Source: Pseudomonas fluorescens
GTDB taxonomy: Bacteria; Pseudomonadota; Gammaproteobacteria; Pseudomonadales; Pseudomonadaceae
NCBI RefSeq assembly: GCF_002837185.1
Contig: NZ_KZ477986.1
Coordinates: forward strand, 1-64,000
Direction of reading: 5' to 3'
Length of the DNA stretch: 64,000 bases
Made by a program: the position numbers and the translations under genes. The stretch's first letter is position 1; the number at the start of each line of letters is the position of its first letter. Shown here in pieces: positions 10,128 through 18,431 of the stretch. Below the pieces are notes generated by a model, which had not been told where the DNA came from, searched no databases, and saw only the letters and a list, made by a program, of their open reading frames with translations.

Positions 10128-10141
10128 TTGATTTGCATCAA
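10128..10141 (-). promoter_or_regulatory. ANR/FNR box upstream of hemN
   Basis: TTGATTTGCATCAA is an exact TTGAT-N4-ATCAA palindrome. It lies 61 bases before the hemN start codon, a usual distance for an activating site near position -41. Confidence 0.9.
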
Positions 10142-10170
10142 CGAGGAGCGGCGCTATGCCACAGGGCCGG

Positions 10171-10854
10171 TCAATGCCCCATCAGCCAATGCTGGTGCGG
10201 CCCGGGCAGGGTCCAGAGCCCGAACAGCACCACCAGCAGACCACCGGCCATGCGCACGCTGCGCTTGCGCAACAGCGCGGTAACGCGCTCGGCGGCCAGC
10301 CCGGTCGCCAGCAATACCGGCCAGGTGCCCAGGCCGAACGCCAGCATCAGCAGCGCGCTGTCCAGCGCATTGCCCTGGCTCGCGGCCCATAGCAGGGTGC
10401 TGTAGACCAACCCGCACGGCAGCCAGCCCCACAGCGCGCCCAGCAGTAAAGCGCGGGGCAGGCTGAAGACTGGTAGCAAACGGTTGGCAATCGGCTGGAG
10501 ATGTCGCCACAGGCCGCGACCGAGGCTTTCGATACGCGTCAGGCCGCTCCACCAGCCGGCCAGGTAAAGGCCCATGCTGATCAGCAGCAGCCCGGCGAGC
10601 ACCCGCATGAACATCGCCGCCGGGCTGTTGGCCACGGCCCACCCGGCCAGGCCGATCAGCAACCCCGCCGCGGCATAACTGAGGATGCGTCCCAGGTTGT
10701 ACGCCAGCAGCAGGCGAAACCGACGGCTGCGCTGTTCCCTGGGAATCGCCAGGGTCAGCGCGCCCATCAACCCGCCGCACATCCCCAGGCAATGGCCACC
10801 GCCGAGCAGGCCGAGGATCAGCGCAGAGGCCAGCAAAGGCGCCAGCTCAAGCAT
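10171..10854 (-). CDS. Sulfite exporter TauE/SafE-family protein (CcoS-linked membrane protein)
   Basis: A 227-residue integral membrane protein of about six helices. The first helix carries GLLGGGHCLGMCGGLMGAL, with His and Cys residues that could bind copper. Relatives are found next to ccoS in many proteobacteria and are linked to copper supply for cbb3 oxidase. That link is known for the family, while the exact role here is inferred. Its ATG at 10854 overlaps the end of ccoS by eight bases, so the two are translationally coupled. A longer frame from 10941 lies inside ccoS and is rejected. Confidence 0.88.
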   Translation of the reverse strand: MLELAPLLASALILGLLGGGHCLGMCGGLMGALTLAIPREQRSRRFRLLLAYNLGRILSYAAAGLLIGLAGWAVANSPAAMFMRVLAGLLLISMGLYLAGWWSGLTRIESLGRGLWRHLQPIANRLLPVFSLPRALLLGALWGWLPCGLVYSTLLWAASQGNALDSALLMLAFGLGTWPVLLATGLAAERVTALLRKRSVRMAGGLLVVLFGLWTLPGPHQHWLMGH

Positions 10855-11059
10855 GGGGCGGCTCTTTGGGCGGTTGCTCGGCACGGTTGGCTTCGTCGAT
10901 GGCGGCCAGGTGATTCGGGTCCTGGTCGTCGAACAGCACACTGTGGGCCGGGCCGTCGAGGTCTTCGTACTGGCCGCTGTCCACGGCCCAGAAGAAGATG
11001 TAGATGGCCACGCCCACTAACAGCAGCGCCGCCGGAATCATCACGTATAGAGCTGGCAT
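10847..11059 (-). CDS. ccoS: cbb3 oxidase maturation protein CcoS
   Basis: A small single-span membrane protein of 70 residues, needed for insertion of heme and copper into cbb3 oxidase. MPALYVMIPAALLLVGVAIY is the membrane helix, followed by the conserved FFWAVDSGQYEDLDGPAHSVLFDDQ segment and a variable polar tail. It follows ccoI with 22 bases between and overlaps the TauE/SafE-type gene. The ATG at 11059 is preferred to a GTG two codons upstream. Confidence 0.95.
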   Translation of the reverse strand: MPALYVMIPAALLLVGVAIYIFFWAVDSGQYEDLDGPAHSVLFDDQDPNHLAAIDEANRAEQPPKEPPHA

Positions 11060-11081
11060 CTGCACTCCATGCCCGCGCGGC

Positions 11082-13526
11082 TCAAGCCGGCAGCGGGCGA
11101 TTGATCAAGGGGGCGCCAGCGGCCGGCGCGCTCGGCAGGCGAGTCAGGCGCAGGGCATTGAGCACCACCGTCAACGAACTGAGGGACATGCCGATCGCCG
11201 CCCAGATGGGGGTGATCCACCCCAGGGCGGCGAACGGCAGCATCAGGCCATTGTACAGCCCGGCCCACAGCAGGTTTTCGATGATGACCCGGCGTGTGCG
11301 CCGCGCCAGCGTAAACGCCTGCACCAGCGCCTCCAGGCGGTTGGACAGCAGCACCGCATCGGCGCTGGTCTTTGCCAGGTCGGTGGCCGAGCCCATCGCC
11401 ACGCTGATGTCCGCGGCGGCCAGTACGGGCACATCGTTGACGCCGTCGCCGAGCATCAGCACCGTGCGGCCTTCTCGATGCAGGCGTTGCAGCACCTGCA
11501 GCTTGTCGTCGGGACGCAGGCCGCCGTGGGCTTCATCGATGCCCAGCTCGGCAGCGACGCTGGCGACCATTGGCGAACTGTCTCCCGACAGCAGCAATGT
11601 GCGCCAGCCGCGCGCCTTGCACGCAGCCAGCAGGGCAGGTGCATCGCTGCGCAGGCGGTCGTCGAGGACGAACCAGGCGAGTGCGCCGCGTTGATCGCCC
11701 AGCAGCAGCCATTGCCCGGCTTCGTCCGGTGACGCCGGGATCGGGCTGGCGCTGAGTTCACAGACAAATCCGGGTTGACCGATGCGCAACAGGCGTTCGC
11801 CCACACGTCCTTCCAGGCCGAGGCCGGGGGTGCCTGATACGTCATGGGCCGCCAGCGGCGCTCGGCCAAAGGCGCGGGCAATCGGGTGTTCGGAGCGGTT
11901 TTCCAGTGCGGCGGCGAGGCCCAGGCACTGGTCGCTGTCCAGTTCGCCCAGGGGCCGGATGGCGCGCAACGCCAGGCGCCCTTCGGTGAGCGTACCGGTC
12001 TTGTCGAAAATCACCGTGTCGATCTGGTTCAGACCCTCCAGCATATGGCCGCGGGTCAGCAGCAAACCAAGGCTGTGCAGGGTGCCGGTGGCGGCGGTGA
12101 GGGCGGTGGGTGTCGCCAGAGACAACGCGCACGGGCAGGTGGCTACCAGCATGGCCAGGACAATCCAGAACGCCCGTGAGGCATCCAGCTGCCACCACAC
12201 CAGGCCGATCACCGCAGCCGCCAGCAGGGATGCCAGCAAAAACCACTGTGCGGCGCGGTCGGCGATCTGCGCCAGGCGCGGTTTCTCGGCCTGGGCGCGC
12301 TCCAGCAGGCGCACGATGGCAGACAGGCGCGTGTCGTGGCCGAGGGCGCGCACCTGGACGCTCAGCGCGCCTTCCACATTGAGGGTGCCGGCGGTGACGG
12401 CATCACCGACATGCCGGGGCTGCGGCAAGTATTCGCCGGTGAGCAGGGATTCGTCGACGCTGGATTGACCTTCGACAATCACGCCGTCCGCTGGCAGCAC
12501 CGCGCCAGGATGCACCAGCACCCGGTCGCCCACGGCCAGCTCGCCCAGCAGGATGCGTTCGCTCTGGCCGTCCGCGCTCAGGCGCAGGCACGAGGCGGGC
12601 AGCAGGTTGACCAACTGCGCGGTGGCGGCGGCGGTACGTTCGCGGGCACGCCGTTCCAGGTAGCGCCCGGCCAGCAGGAACAGCGCGAACATGCCGACCG
12701 CGTCGAAGTACAGCTCACCCACGCCGGTGATTGCAGTCCAGATCCCCGCCAGGTAAGCCCCGCCAATGGCCAGGGACACCGACACGTCCATGGTCAGGTG
12801 GCGTGTGCGCAAATCGCGCAACGCCCCTTTGAAAAATGGCGCACAGCTGTAGAACACGATAGGGGTTGTAAGAAACAGCGCGACCCAGCGCAGGATCACA
12901 TGCAGCTCGGGGCTGAGGTCGATATTGAATTCCGGCCAGGTGGCCATGGTCGCCATCATGGCCTGGAACCACAGTAACCCGGCAACACCCAGTTGGCGCA
13001 GGGCCAGGCGATTCTCACCGGCCAGTTGTTCGGCGGCACGGTCAGCTTGATAGGGATGGGCGGCATAACCGATATGGCGCAGCTCACTGAGCACCTGGCT
13101 CAACGGCAACTGTCCGCTGGCCCAGCGCACGTGCAGGCGGTGGTTGGACAGGTTCAGCCGTGCCTCGGCCACGGCGGGCAGGCCGCGCAGATGTTTCTCG
13201 ATCAACCAGCCACAGGCCGCGCAGCTGATGCCTTCCATGAGCAAGGTGATTTCAGCGAGTTCGCCCGTGTGGCGCACGAATGGCTTTTGCACATCGGCGC
13301 GGTCGTACAGCGCCAACTCATCGATCAGTTGCACCGGTAGCGCCTCGGGGTTGGCCGAGGCTTCGCTGCGGTGCCGGTAATAGCTCTCCAGCCCGCCGGC
13401 CACAATCGCCTCGGCCACCGCCTGGCAACCCGGACAGCAGAGCTCGCGACGTTCGCCGAGGATTTCGCTGGTGAACCGGCTGCCGGCGGGGACGGGCAGG
13501 GCGCAGTGGTAGCAGGGGGTGGTCAT
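11082..13526 (-). CDS. ccoI: Copper-translocating P-type ATPase for cbb3 oxidase assembly
   Basis: An 814-residue P1B-type ATPase that delivers copper to the periplasmic side for CuB insertion in CcoN. The N-terminus carries a cysteine-rich metal site (C5-x2-C8 and C30, C31, C34), followed by an HMA domain with SCAAC at residues 101-105. The transmembrane ion motif is CPC (ATCPCALSLATPTAL). The phosphorylation site is DKTGTLTEG and the hinge is GDGVNDVPVLAAADI. It belongs to the ccoGHIS group and precedes ccoS. The ATG at 13526 (MTTPCYHC) begins right at the cysteine motif. The longer frame runs through a REP element and is rejected. Confidence 0.96.
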   Translation of the reverse strand: MTTPCYHCALPVPAGSRFTSEILGERRELCCPGCQAVAEAIVAGGLESYYRHRSEASANPEALPVQLIDELALYDRADVQKPFVRHTGELAEITLLMEGISCAACGWLIEKHLRGLPAVAEARLNLSNHRLHVRWASGQLPLSQVLSELRHIGYAAHPYQADRAAEQLAGENRLALRQLGVAGLLWFQAMMATMATWPEFNIDLSPELHVILRWVALFLTTPIVFYSCAPFFKGALRDLRTRHLTMDVSVSLAIGGAYLAGIWTAITGVGELYFDAVGMFALFLLAGRYLERRARERTAAATAQLVNLLPASCLRLSADGQSERILLGELAVGDRVLVHPGAVLPADGVIVEGQSSVDESLLTGEYLPQPRHVGDAVTAGTLNVEGALSVQVRALGHDTRLSAIVRLLERAQAEKPRLAQIADRAAQWFLLASLLAAAVIGLVWWQLDASRAFWIVLAMLVATCPCALSLATPTALTAATGTLHSLGLLLTRGHMLEGLNQIDTVIFDKTGTLTEGRLALRAIRPLGELDSDQCLGLAAALENRSEHPIARAFGRAPLAAHDVSGTPGLGLEGRVGERLLRIGQPGFVCELSASPIPASPDEAGQWLLLGDQRGALAWFVLDDRLRSDAPALLAACKARGWRTLLLSGDSSPMVASVAAELGIDEAHGGLRPDDKLQVLQRLHREGRTVLMLGDGVNDVPVLAAADISVAMGSATDLAKTSADAVLLSNRLEALVQAFTLARRTRRVIIENLLWAGLYNGLMLPFAALGWITPIWAAIGMSLSSLTVVLNALRLTRLPSAPAAGAPLINRPLPA

Positions 13527-13556
13527 GTTCGGGATCTTTGGTGGCTGGAAGGGCCT

Positions 13557-13622
13557 CATCGCGGGCAAGCCCGTTCCCACAGGAGTACGCGTTCCAATGG
13601 GGGAGCGGGCTTGCCCGCGATG
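13557..13622. repeat. REP pair between ccoH and ccoI
   Basis: Inverted copies of a CGCGGGCAAGCCCG core (13557-13580 and 13602-13622) separate ccoH from ccoI. The hairpin could reduce read-through within the ccoGHIS transcript or protect the upstream message. Confidence 0.8.
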
Positions 13623-13638
13623 CGCGAAGCGCGATCTT

Positions 13639-14178
13639 TTACTTCTTCAGGTCTTCGGCACCCTGCAACGGTTCGTCTCCGAGCAGCAAGTCCTTGTCGT
13701 GGCTGACCTCTTCTTCTTCGAACAGACGCCAGGTCTTGTCGCCTTCCACGCCGAGCAATTCGACGAAGCGGCGGCCCTCGACCTGGTCGGTGACCTGGCC
13801 GATGTAGCGACCGGGTTCGTTGTCGCTGCGAGTCAGGTTGATCTTGCGATCCTTCTCTGGCTGGGTCGGGGAGATCAGGTTCAGTTCCAGCGTGTTCGGG
13901 TTGCTGTTGCCGGTCAGGCGCAGTTCGACTTCACCGGTCAATTCATCCAGGTGCAGCTTGCCGCGCAATTGGAGGGCCTGGGCCAGGCGTTCACGGTCCA
14001 GGGAGCGGTTGATGCCTTTGCCGGCCTCGTAGTAGTTGTCGTTGACCAGGTTGTCCGGGTTGTTGACCGCGATGGTCACCATGGACAAGGTCAGCGTCAC
14101 CGAGCAGGCCAGGATCGCGATGATGATCCAGGGCCAGAGGTGCTTGTACCAGGGGCTTGCAGCAGTGGTTGCGGGCAT
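13639..14178 (-). CDS. ccoH: cbb3 oxidase assembly protein CcoH (FixH family)
   Basis: A 179-residue FixH-family protein. One N-terminal membrane helix (PWIIIAILACSVTLTLSMV, residues about 15-35) anchors a periplasmic domain with the family segment NPDNLVNDNYYEAGKGINR. CcoH binds CcoN and stays with the mature oxidase in well-studied bacteria. It starts 15 bases after the ccoG stop and is clearly in that operon. A REP pair follows the stop. Confidence 0.94.
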   Translation of the reverse strand: MPATTAASPWYKHLWPWIIIAILACSVTLTLSMVTIAVNNPDNLVNDNYYEAGKGINRSLDRERLAQALQLRGKLHLDELTGEVELRLTGNSNPNTLELNLISPTQPEKDRKINLTRSDNEPGRYIGQVTDQVEGRRFVELLGVEGDKTWRLFEEEEVSHDKDLLLGDEPLQGAEDLKK

Positions 14179-14193
14179 TCTTGTGTTCCCTGT

Positions 14194-15600
14194 CTAACGA
14201 ACTTGTGGGCCGATGAATCGGCTCTTGGCTTCAATATGAACGCTGCTGTCATCGGCGTCTTCGAGGATGAAAGTCACCTCGTTGGTGCTTGACGGCAGTT
14301 GCTCCGGCGCACTCGACAACTCCACCGGCATGCTGACGATATCGCCGGCGGCCACCTTGATTTCGCGCCGGCCTTGCAGCTTGAGGTCGGGCAGGCCGGC
14401 GGCGTCGAGCACGTAGGTGTGGTCGTGCTGGTCCTTGTTCATGATCTTCAGGCTGTAGACGTTTTCGATGCGGCCTTCAGCGTTCTCGCGGTACAGCACG
14501 CGGTCCTTGCTGACGTCGAAGCCCACCAGTGAGCGCATGAAGAATGCGCCAACCAGCAAACCGATCATCGCCAGCAGCACCAGCGCATAGCCGATCAGCC
14601 GTGGGCGTAACTTATGGGTCTTCTGGCCGGACAGATTGTGCTCGGTGGTGTAGCTGATCAGGCCGCGTGGGTAGTCCATCTTGTCCATGATGTTATCGCA
14701 GGCATCGATACAGGCGGCGCAGCCGATGCACTCGATCTGCAGGCCGTCGCGGATATCGATACCGGTGGGGCACACCTGCACGCACATGGTGCAATCGATG
14801 CAGTCGCCCAGGCCCTGGGCCTTGTAGTCGACGCCCTTTTTACGCGGGCCGCGCACTTCGCCACGCCGCGGGTCATAGGAAACGATCAGGGTGTCCTTGT
14901 CGAACATCACACTCTGGAAACGCGCATACGGGCACATGTAGATGCACACCTGCTCGCGCAGCCAGCCGGCGTTGCCGTAGGTGGCGAGGGTGAAGAAGCC
15001 CACCCAGAAGTACGACCAGCCGTCGGCCTGGCCGGTGAAGAAGTCCAATACCAGTTCGCGGATCGGCGAGAAGTAGCCGACGAAGGTCATACCGGTGACA
15101 AAACCGATCAGCAGCCACAGCGTGTGCTTGCTGAACTTGCGCAGGAATTTGTTGGCGCCCATGGGCGCCTTGTCGAGCTTGATGCGCTGGTTGCGGTCGC
15201 CTTCGGTGACCTTTTCGCACCACATGAAGATCCACGTCCACACGCTTTGCGGGCAGGTATAACCGCACCACACGCGGCCGGCGTACACGGTAATGAAAAA
15301 CAGCCCAAAGGCTGCAACGATGAGAATGCCCGAGAGCAGGATGAAATCCTGGGGCCAGAACGTTGCGCCAAAAATGAAGAACTTACGCTCCGGCAGGTTC
15401 CACCACACCGCCTGGTGGCCGCCCCAGTTCAGCCACACGGTGCCGAAGTAAAGCAGGAACAGGCCGGCGCCACCGAGCATGCGCAGATTGCGGAACAGCC
15501 CGGTGAAGGCGCGGGTGTAGATTTTCTCTCGCGAAGCATAGAGGTCGACGCTTTTGGCAGGCGGGGTAACGTCATGTACCGGTATCTGGTTGCTCATCAT
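14194..15600 (-). CDS. ccoG: Cytochrome c oxidase accessory protein CcoG (RdxA/FixG family)
   Basis: A 468-residue polyferredoxin-like membrane protein that acts in copper reduction for cbb3 oxidase assembly. It has about five membrane helices. Two ferredoxin-type clusters are seen as C-x2-C-x2-C-x3-CP (CIDCTMCVQVCP) and CIGCAACIDAC near residues 250-285, and an immunoglobulin-like periplasmic domain closes the protein. NPxW-like aromatic segments (WWNLPERKFFIFG) match the family. The double ATG at 15597-15600 is the start. It heads the ccoGHIS group. An ANR-like site lies about 150 bases upstream. Confidence 0.95.
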   Translation of the reverse strand: MMSNQIPVHDVTPPAKSVDLYASREKIYTRAFTGLFRNLRMLGGAGLFLLYFGTVWLNWGGHQAVWWNLPERKFFIFGATFWPQDFILLSGILIVAAFGLFFITVYAGRVWCGYTCPQSVWTWIFMWCEKVTEGDRNQRIKLDKAPMGANKFLRKFSKHTLWLLIGFVTGMTFVGYFSPIRELVLDFFTGQADGWSYFWVGFFTLATYGNAGWLREQVCIYMCPYARFQSVMFDKDTLIVSYDPRRGEVRGPRKKGVDYKAQGLGDCIDCTMCVQVCPTGIDIRDGLQIECIGCAACIDACDNIMDKMDYPRGLISYTTEHNLSGQKTHKLRPRLIGYALVLLAMIGLLVGAFFMRSLVGFDVSKDRVLYRENAEGRIENVYSLKIMNKDQHDHTYVLDAAGLPDLKLQGRREIKVAAGDIVSMPVELSSAPEQLPSSTNEVTFILEDADDSSVHIEAKSRFIGPQVR

Positions 15601-15750
15601 TGCATCCCACGGCGGTGGAGATTTGCCTCGGCCAGTACGTGCCAACCGCGGTCAAATTAAGGGTGTTGCAGTGGCCTAATGATACGCCCCCGATGCTGCG
15701 CAAAGGGTGCGACCTTTGGTCGCGTTGGGGCAAATCAATTGATGGTGTAA

Positions 15751-15764
15751 GTGACCTGGATCAA
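15751..15764 (-). promoter_or_regulatory. Imperfect ANR-like box upstream of ccoG
   Basis: Read on the minus strand the site is TTGATCCAGGTCAC, nine of the ten fixed positions of TTGAT-N4-GTCAA. It lies 151 bases before the ccoG start, between ccoG and the vapC stop, so it could serve a promoter for ccoGHIS alone. Confidence 0.45.
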
Positions 15765-15804
15765 TTGACTTGTTAAGTATGGCCGGTTTTTGCTCGCAGG
15801 ACGG

Positions 15805-16215
15805 TCATTCGTCCCATGGATTGATCAGCGCAACGCCGCTGGATTTGAAATCGCTGACGTTACGTGTGACGACAGTAAGCCCATGAACCAGAGCGGTTGC
15901 GGCGATGAGCGAGTCACTCTCGTTGGCGCCGTCTGGAACATGCAAGTGCGCACTACGCAACGCGACGGCCGCGTCGACGGGCAGGATTCTGGCATCAAAG
16001 GCGGGCATCACATGACGCCTGAGCCAGGTCCTCAATACCTTCCCTTGAGCCGGGTCTCGCCGCTCAATGCGCAGAACGCCGGTTTCCAGTTCCTTCAGCG
16101 TGATCGCCGAGATAAACATACGCGGCGCTATCACGCTTTTGGCCCAGGCGACTACGTTTGCATCCGCCTGGGGTTTACGAAGTTCGGAAATAACGTTGGT
16201 GTCGAGTAGATACAT
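15805..16215 (-). CDS. PIN-domain toxin, VapC family
   Basis: A 136-residue PIN-domain ribonuclease, the likely toxin of a type II pair. It begins MYLLDTNVISELRKP, with the first catalytic Asp in LDTN. Acidic residues follow at KELE, and NESDSLIAATALVHGLTVVTRNVSDF supplies the remaining acidic pocket. The start ATG overlaps the antitoxin stop (TGATG), so the two are translated together. Its position between ccoP1 and ccoG is not part of the usual oxidase locus and suggests insertion. Confidence 0.92.
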   Translation of the reverse strand: MYLLDTNVISELRKPQADANVVAWAKSVIAPRMFISAITLKELETGVLRIERRDPAQGKVLRTWLRRHVMPAFDARILPVDAAVALRSAHLHVPDGANESDSLIAATALVHGLTVVTRNVSDFKSSGVALINPWDE

Positions 16216-16469
16216 CAAGAAAGGTCCACGGGTCGATGAATGATCACGGCACGTTCGGTTTCGAAGTCGATATCGGCCGCTTCCGGCATCACCAGCAGGT
16301 CAACGATGTCGGCATTCAGACCTGTGAGTTTCTGGTAGTCCTCAATGCTTAGCAGCACATGGGCGGGCTTGCCGCGATCGGTGATAAAAACCGGGCCGTT
16401 GCGCGCGGCTTTTTTGGCACCACTTGTGTCCTGGTTGAATTCGCGGCTGGAAATGGTCGTGATGGTCAT
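16215..16469 (-). CDS. Phd/YefM-family antitoxin
   Basis: An 84-residue antitoxin. The N-terminal DNA-binding part is TISSREFNQDTSGAKKAARNGPVFITDRGKPAHVLLSIEDYQKL, the Phd/YefM signature. The acidic C-terminal tail (EAADIDFETERAVIIHRPVDLS) should wrap the toxin. It precedes and overlaps the PIN-domain toxin gene. A near-perfect palindrome 28 bases upstream of the start is the probable autoregulatory operator. Confidence 0.92.
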   Translation of the reverse strand: MTITTISSREFNQDTSGAKKAARNGPVFITDRGKPAHVLLSIEDYQKLTGLNADIVDLLVMPEAADIDFETERAVIIHRPVDLS

Positions 16470-16496
16470 GGGCGCCTCCCAATGAATGGTGTTAAT

Positions 16497-16512
16497 GTAG
16501 TTACGTTACTAC
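16497..16512. promoter_or_regulatory. Palindromic operator of the VapBC-type pair
   Basis: GTAGTTACGTTACTAC is a palindrome in 14 of its 16 positions and lies 28 bases before the antitoxin start, where Phd/YefM antitoxins usually bind their own promoters. Confidence 0.6.
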
Positions 16513-16522
16513 GTCGTGGTTG

Positions 16523-16571
16523 CAAGCTTCAAGCTGCAAGCTGCAAGCTACAAGCTGCAAGCTGCAAGCTA
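16523..16571. repeat. Seven tandem copies of a 7-bp unit
   Basis: Seven consecutive CAAGCT(G/A/T) units cover 49 bases upstream of the toxin-antitoxin promoter and outside coding sequence. Repeats of this kind recur in pseudomonad intergenic DNA. Copy number may vary between strains. Confidence 0.8.
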
Positions 16572-16612
16572 CAAGGGGTGGGCGTCATTCGCTTGTCTGT
16601 GCATCTGGAACG

Positions 16613-16650
16613 AAAAAAGCCCCGTCAGCGAACGCAGACGGGGCTTTTCT
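16613..16650. terminator. Bidirectional terminator after ccoP1
   Basis: A 12-bp stem (AAAAGCCCCGTC and its complement) with a 10-base loop has an A run on one side and a T run on the other. It ends the ccoNOQP-1 transcript on the minus strand. Confidence 0.85.
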
Positions 16651-16672
16651 CTTGCCGCTTGCCGCTTGAAAC

Positions 16673-17635
16673 CTAGTCCTGCTTCTGCGACAAGCTGTAC
16701 ACGTACGCCGCCAGCAAATGCACCTTGTCATTGCCCTGCAGTTGCTCCTGCGCGGGCATCTGGCCCTGGCGACCATAGCGAATGGTCTGCTGCAACTGGG
16801 CGAAGCTCGAACCGTAGATGAACGCACCCGGATGCGTCAGGTCCGGCGCGCCCATGGCGGGAGTGCCCTTACCGGCCGGGCCGTGGCAGGCCACGCAGTT
16901 GGCGGCGAAGAGTTTCTCACCGTTGGCTACGTCGGCCTTGGCGCCTTCGGGCAGTTTTCGGCCGTCAAGCTGGGTCACGACAAAACCCGCTACGTCAGCC
17001 ACACCTTGCTCGCCGATGACTTCGGCCCAGCCTGGCATCACCGCGTGGCGGCCTTGCATGATGGTTTGCTTGATGGTTTCCGGTTCGCCGCCCCAGCGCC
17101 AGTCGGCGTCGGTCAGGTTGGGGAAGCCGTAGGCGCCCTTGGCGTCGGAGCCGTGGCACACCGAGCAGTTGGAGGCAAACAGCCGGCCGCCCATCTTCAA
17201 GGCTTGCGGGTCCTTGGCGACCTCTTCAATCGGCATCGACGCGAATTTGGCGAAGATCGGCCCGAACTTGGCCTCTGACCTGGCCATTTCCTTTTCCCAT
17301 TCGTGCACGCCGGTCCAGCCGGTCTGGCCATTGGCAAACGCGGTTTGCTTGTCGTTGTCGAGGTAGTTGTAGCCCGGCAGCAGGCCTTTCCAGTTGCCCA
17401 GGCCCGGGTACAGCACCAGGTAGCCGAGGGCGAAGACGATGGTGCCGACAAACAGCATGAACCACCATTTGGGCAGCGGGTTGTCGTATTCCTCGATACC
17501 GTCGAACGAGTGGCCAACGGTCTCGTCCGTCTGCTCGGCGCGCTGGCCCTTGCGGGTCGACAGCAGCAGCCAGGTCAGGGCGAAGATGGTACCCAGACTG
17601 AGGACTGTGACGTACAGACTCCAGAACGTAGTCAT
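16673..17635 (-). CDS. ccoP1: cbb3 oxidase diheme cytochrome c subunit (copy 1)
   Basis: The 320-residue diheme electron-entry subunit of cbb3 oxidase. It has an N-terminal membrane helix, a second helix near residues 57-75 and two periplasmic heme c sites, CSVCH at residues 157-161 and CVACH at 247-251. It is last in the ccoNOQP-1 operon and its ATG overlaps the ccoQ1 stop. Compared with copy 2 it carries about 14 extra residues after the second membrane helix ([20 protein letters not shown]). This is the operon nearest ccoG, which corresponds to cco1 in P. aeruginosa. Confidence 0.97.
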   Translation of the reverse strand: MTTFWSLYVTVLSLGTIFALTWLLLSTRKGQRAEQTDETVGHSFDGIEEYDNPLPKWWFMLFVGTIVFALGYLVLYPGLGNWKGLLPGYNYLDNDKQTAFANGQTGWTGVHEWEKEMARSEAKFGPIFAKFASMPIEEVAKDPQALKMGGRLFASNCSVCHGSDAKGAYGFPNLTDADWRWGGEPETIKQTIMQGRHAVMPGWAEVIGEQGVADVAGFVVTQLDGRKLPEGAKADVANGEKLFAANCVACHGPAGKGTPAMGAPDLTHPGAFIYGSSFAQLQQTIRYGRQGQMPAQEQLQGNDKVHLLAAYVYSLSQKQD

Positions 17636-17817
17636 TCTTTGTTACTCCTAGACGCTTGCTCGACGTGCTTGATGGCTTCGGGATCATCTGCAAAGGGCAG
17701 CATGGTCGCGTCGTCGAATTCCGATTTGCGCCGTGGGCTGAACACCCACAGCGCCAGGCCTATAAAGGCCACCATCACCACAACGGTGCCCAGGCCGCGA
17801 ATCATCCCGATATCCAT
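17632..17817 (-). CDS. ccoQ1: cbb3 oxidase subunit CcoQ (copy 1)
   Basis: A 61-residue single-span membrane subunit that stabilises the cbb3 complex. The N-terminal [20 protein letters not shown] is the helix, followed by the conserved [20 protein letters not shown] segment. It lies between ccoO1 and ccoP1 with a 4-base overlap into ccoP1. The ATG at 17817 is chosen; a GTG three codons upstream overlaps the ccoO1 stop and is also possible. Confidence 0.93.
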   Translation of the reverse strand: MDIGMIRGLGTVVVMVAFIGLALWVFSPRRKSEFDDATMLPFADDPEAIKHVEQASRSNKE

Positions 17818-17822
17818 GCCGG

Positions 17823-18431
17823 TCACCGTTTGCTTTTGATGAGGGTGCCAAGGCCTTGCAGGTAGGCCACCAATGCGTCCATTTCGGTCTTGCCCTTCAC
17901 GGCTGCGGCTGCTCCGGCGATGTCTTCGTCGGTGTAGGGCACGCCCAGGGTGCGCAAGACTTCCATCTTCTTCGCGGTGTCCTTGCCGTCGAGCTTGTTT
18001 TCCACGAGGAACGGGTACGCCGGCATTTTCGACTCGGGCACCACGTTGCGCGGGTTGTACAGGTGCGCGCGCTGCCAGTCATCGGAGTAACGCCCGCCGA
18101 CACGGGCCAAATCCGGGCCGGTACGTTTGGAACCCCACAGGAACGGGTGGTCCCACACGCTTTCCCCGGCAACCGAGTAATGGCCATAGCGTTCGGTTTC
18201 GGCACGGAACGGGCGGATCATCTGCGAATGGCAGCCCACGCAACCGTTGGCGATGTAGACGTCGCGGCCTTCCAGTTCGAGGGCGGTGCGCGGCTTCATG
18301 CCTTCGACCGGCTTGTTGGTCACGTCCTGGAAAAACAGCGGGACGATCTGGGTCAGGCCGCCGATGCTCACGGCGATGACCATGAAGAAGGCCAGCAGGC
18401 CGATATTCTTCTCGACGACTTCATGCTTCAT
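17823..18431 (-). CDS. ccoO1: cbb3 oxidase monoheme cytochrome c subunit (copy 1)
   Basis: A 202-residue membrane-anchored monoheme cytochrome c. The N-terminal helix is [23 protein letters not shown], and the heme site is CVGCH in the segment [20 protein letters not shown]. Its start codon overlaps the ccoN1 stop by one base (TGATG), showing tight coupling. Near-identical to copy 2 over most of its length, with the heme motif differing (CVQCH there). Confidence 0.97.
   Translation of the reverse strand: MKHEVVEKNIGLLAFFMVIAVSIGGLTQIVPLFFQDVTNKPVEGMKPRTALELEGRDVYIANGCVGCHSQMIRPFRAETERYGHYSVAGESVWDHPFLWGSKRTGPDLARVGGRYSDDWQRAHLYNPRNVVPESKMPAYPFLVENKLDGKDTAKKMEVLRTLGVPYTDEDIAGAAAAVKGKTEMDALVAYLQGLGTLIKSKR

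Noticed and set aside
15730..15746. ATCAATTGAT palindrome near the ccoG promoter as an ANR box
   Set aside because: The half-sites are reversed and lack the four-base spacer. The site at 15751-15764 fits better.
16523..16571. CRISPR-like array
   Set aside because: The unit is only 7 bases and repeats without spacers. No cas genes are nearby.
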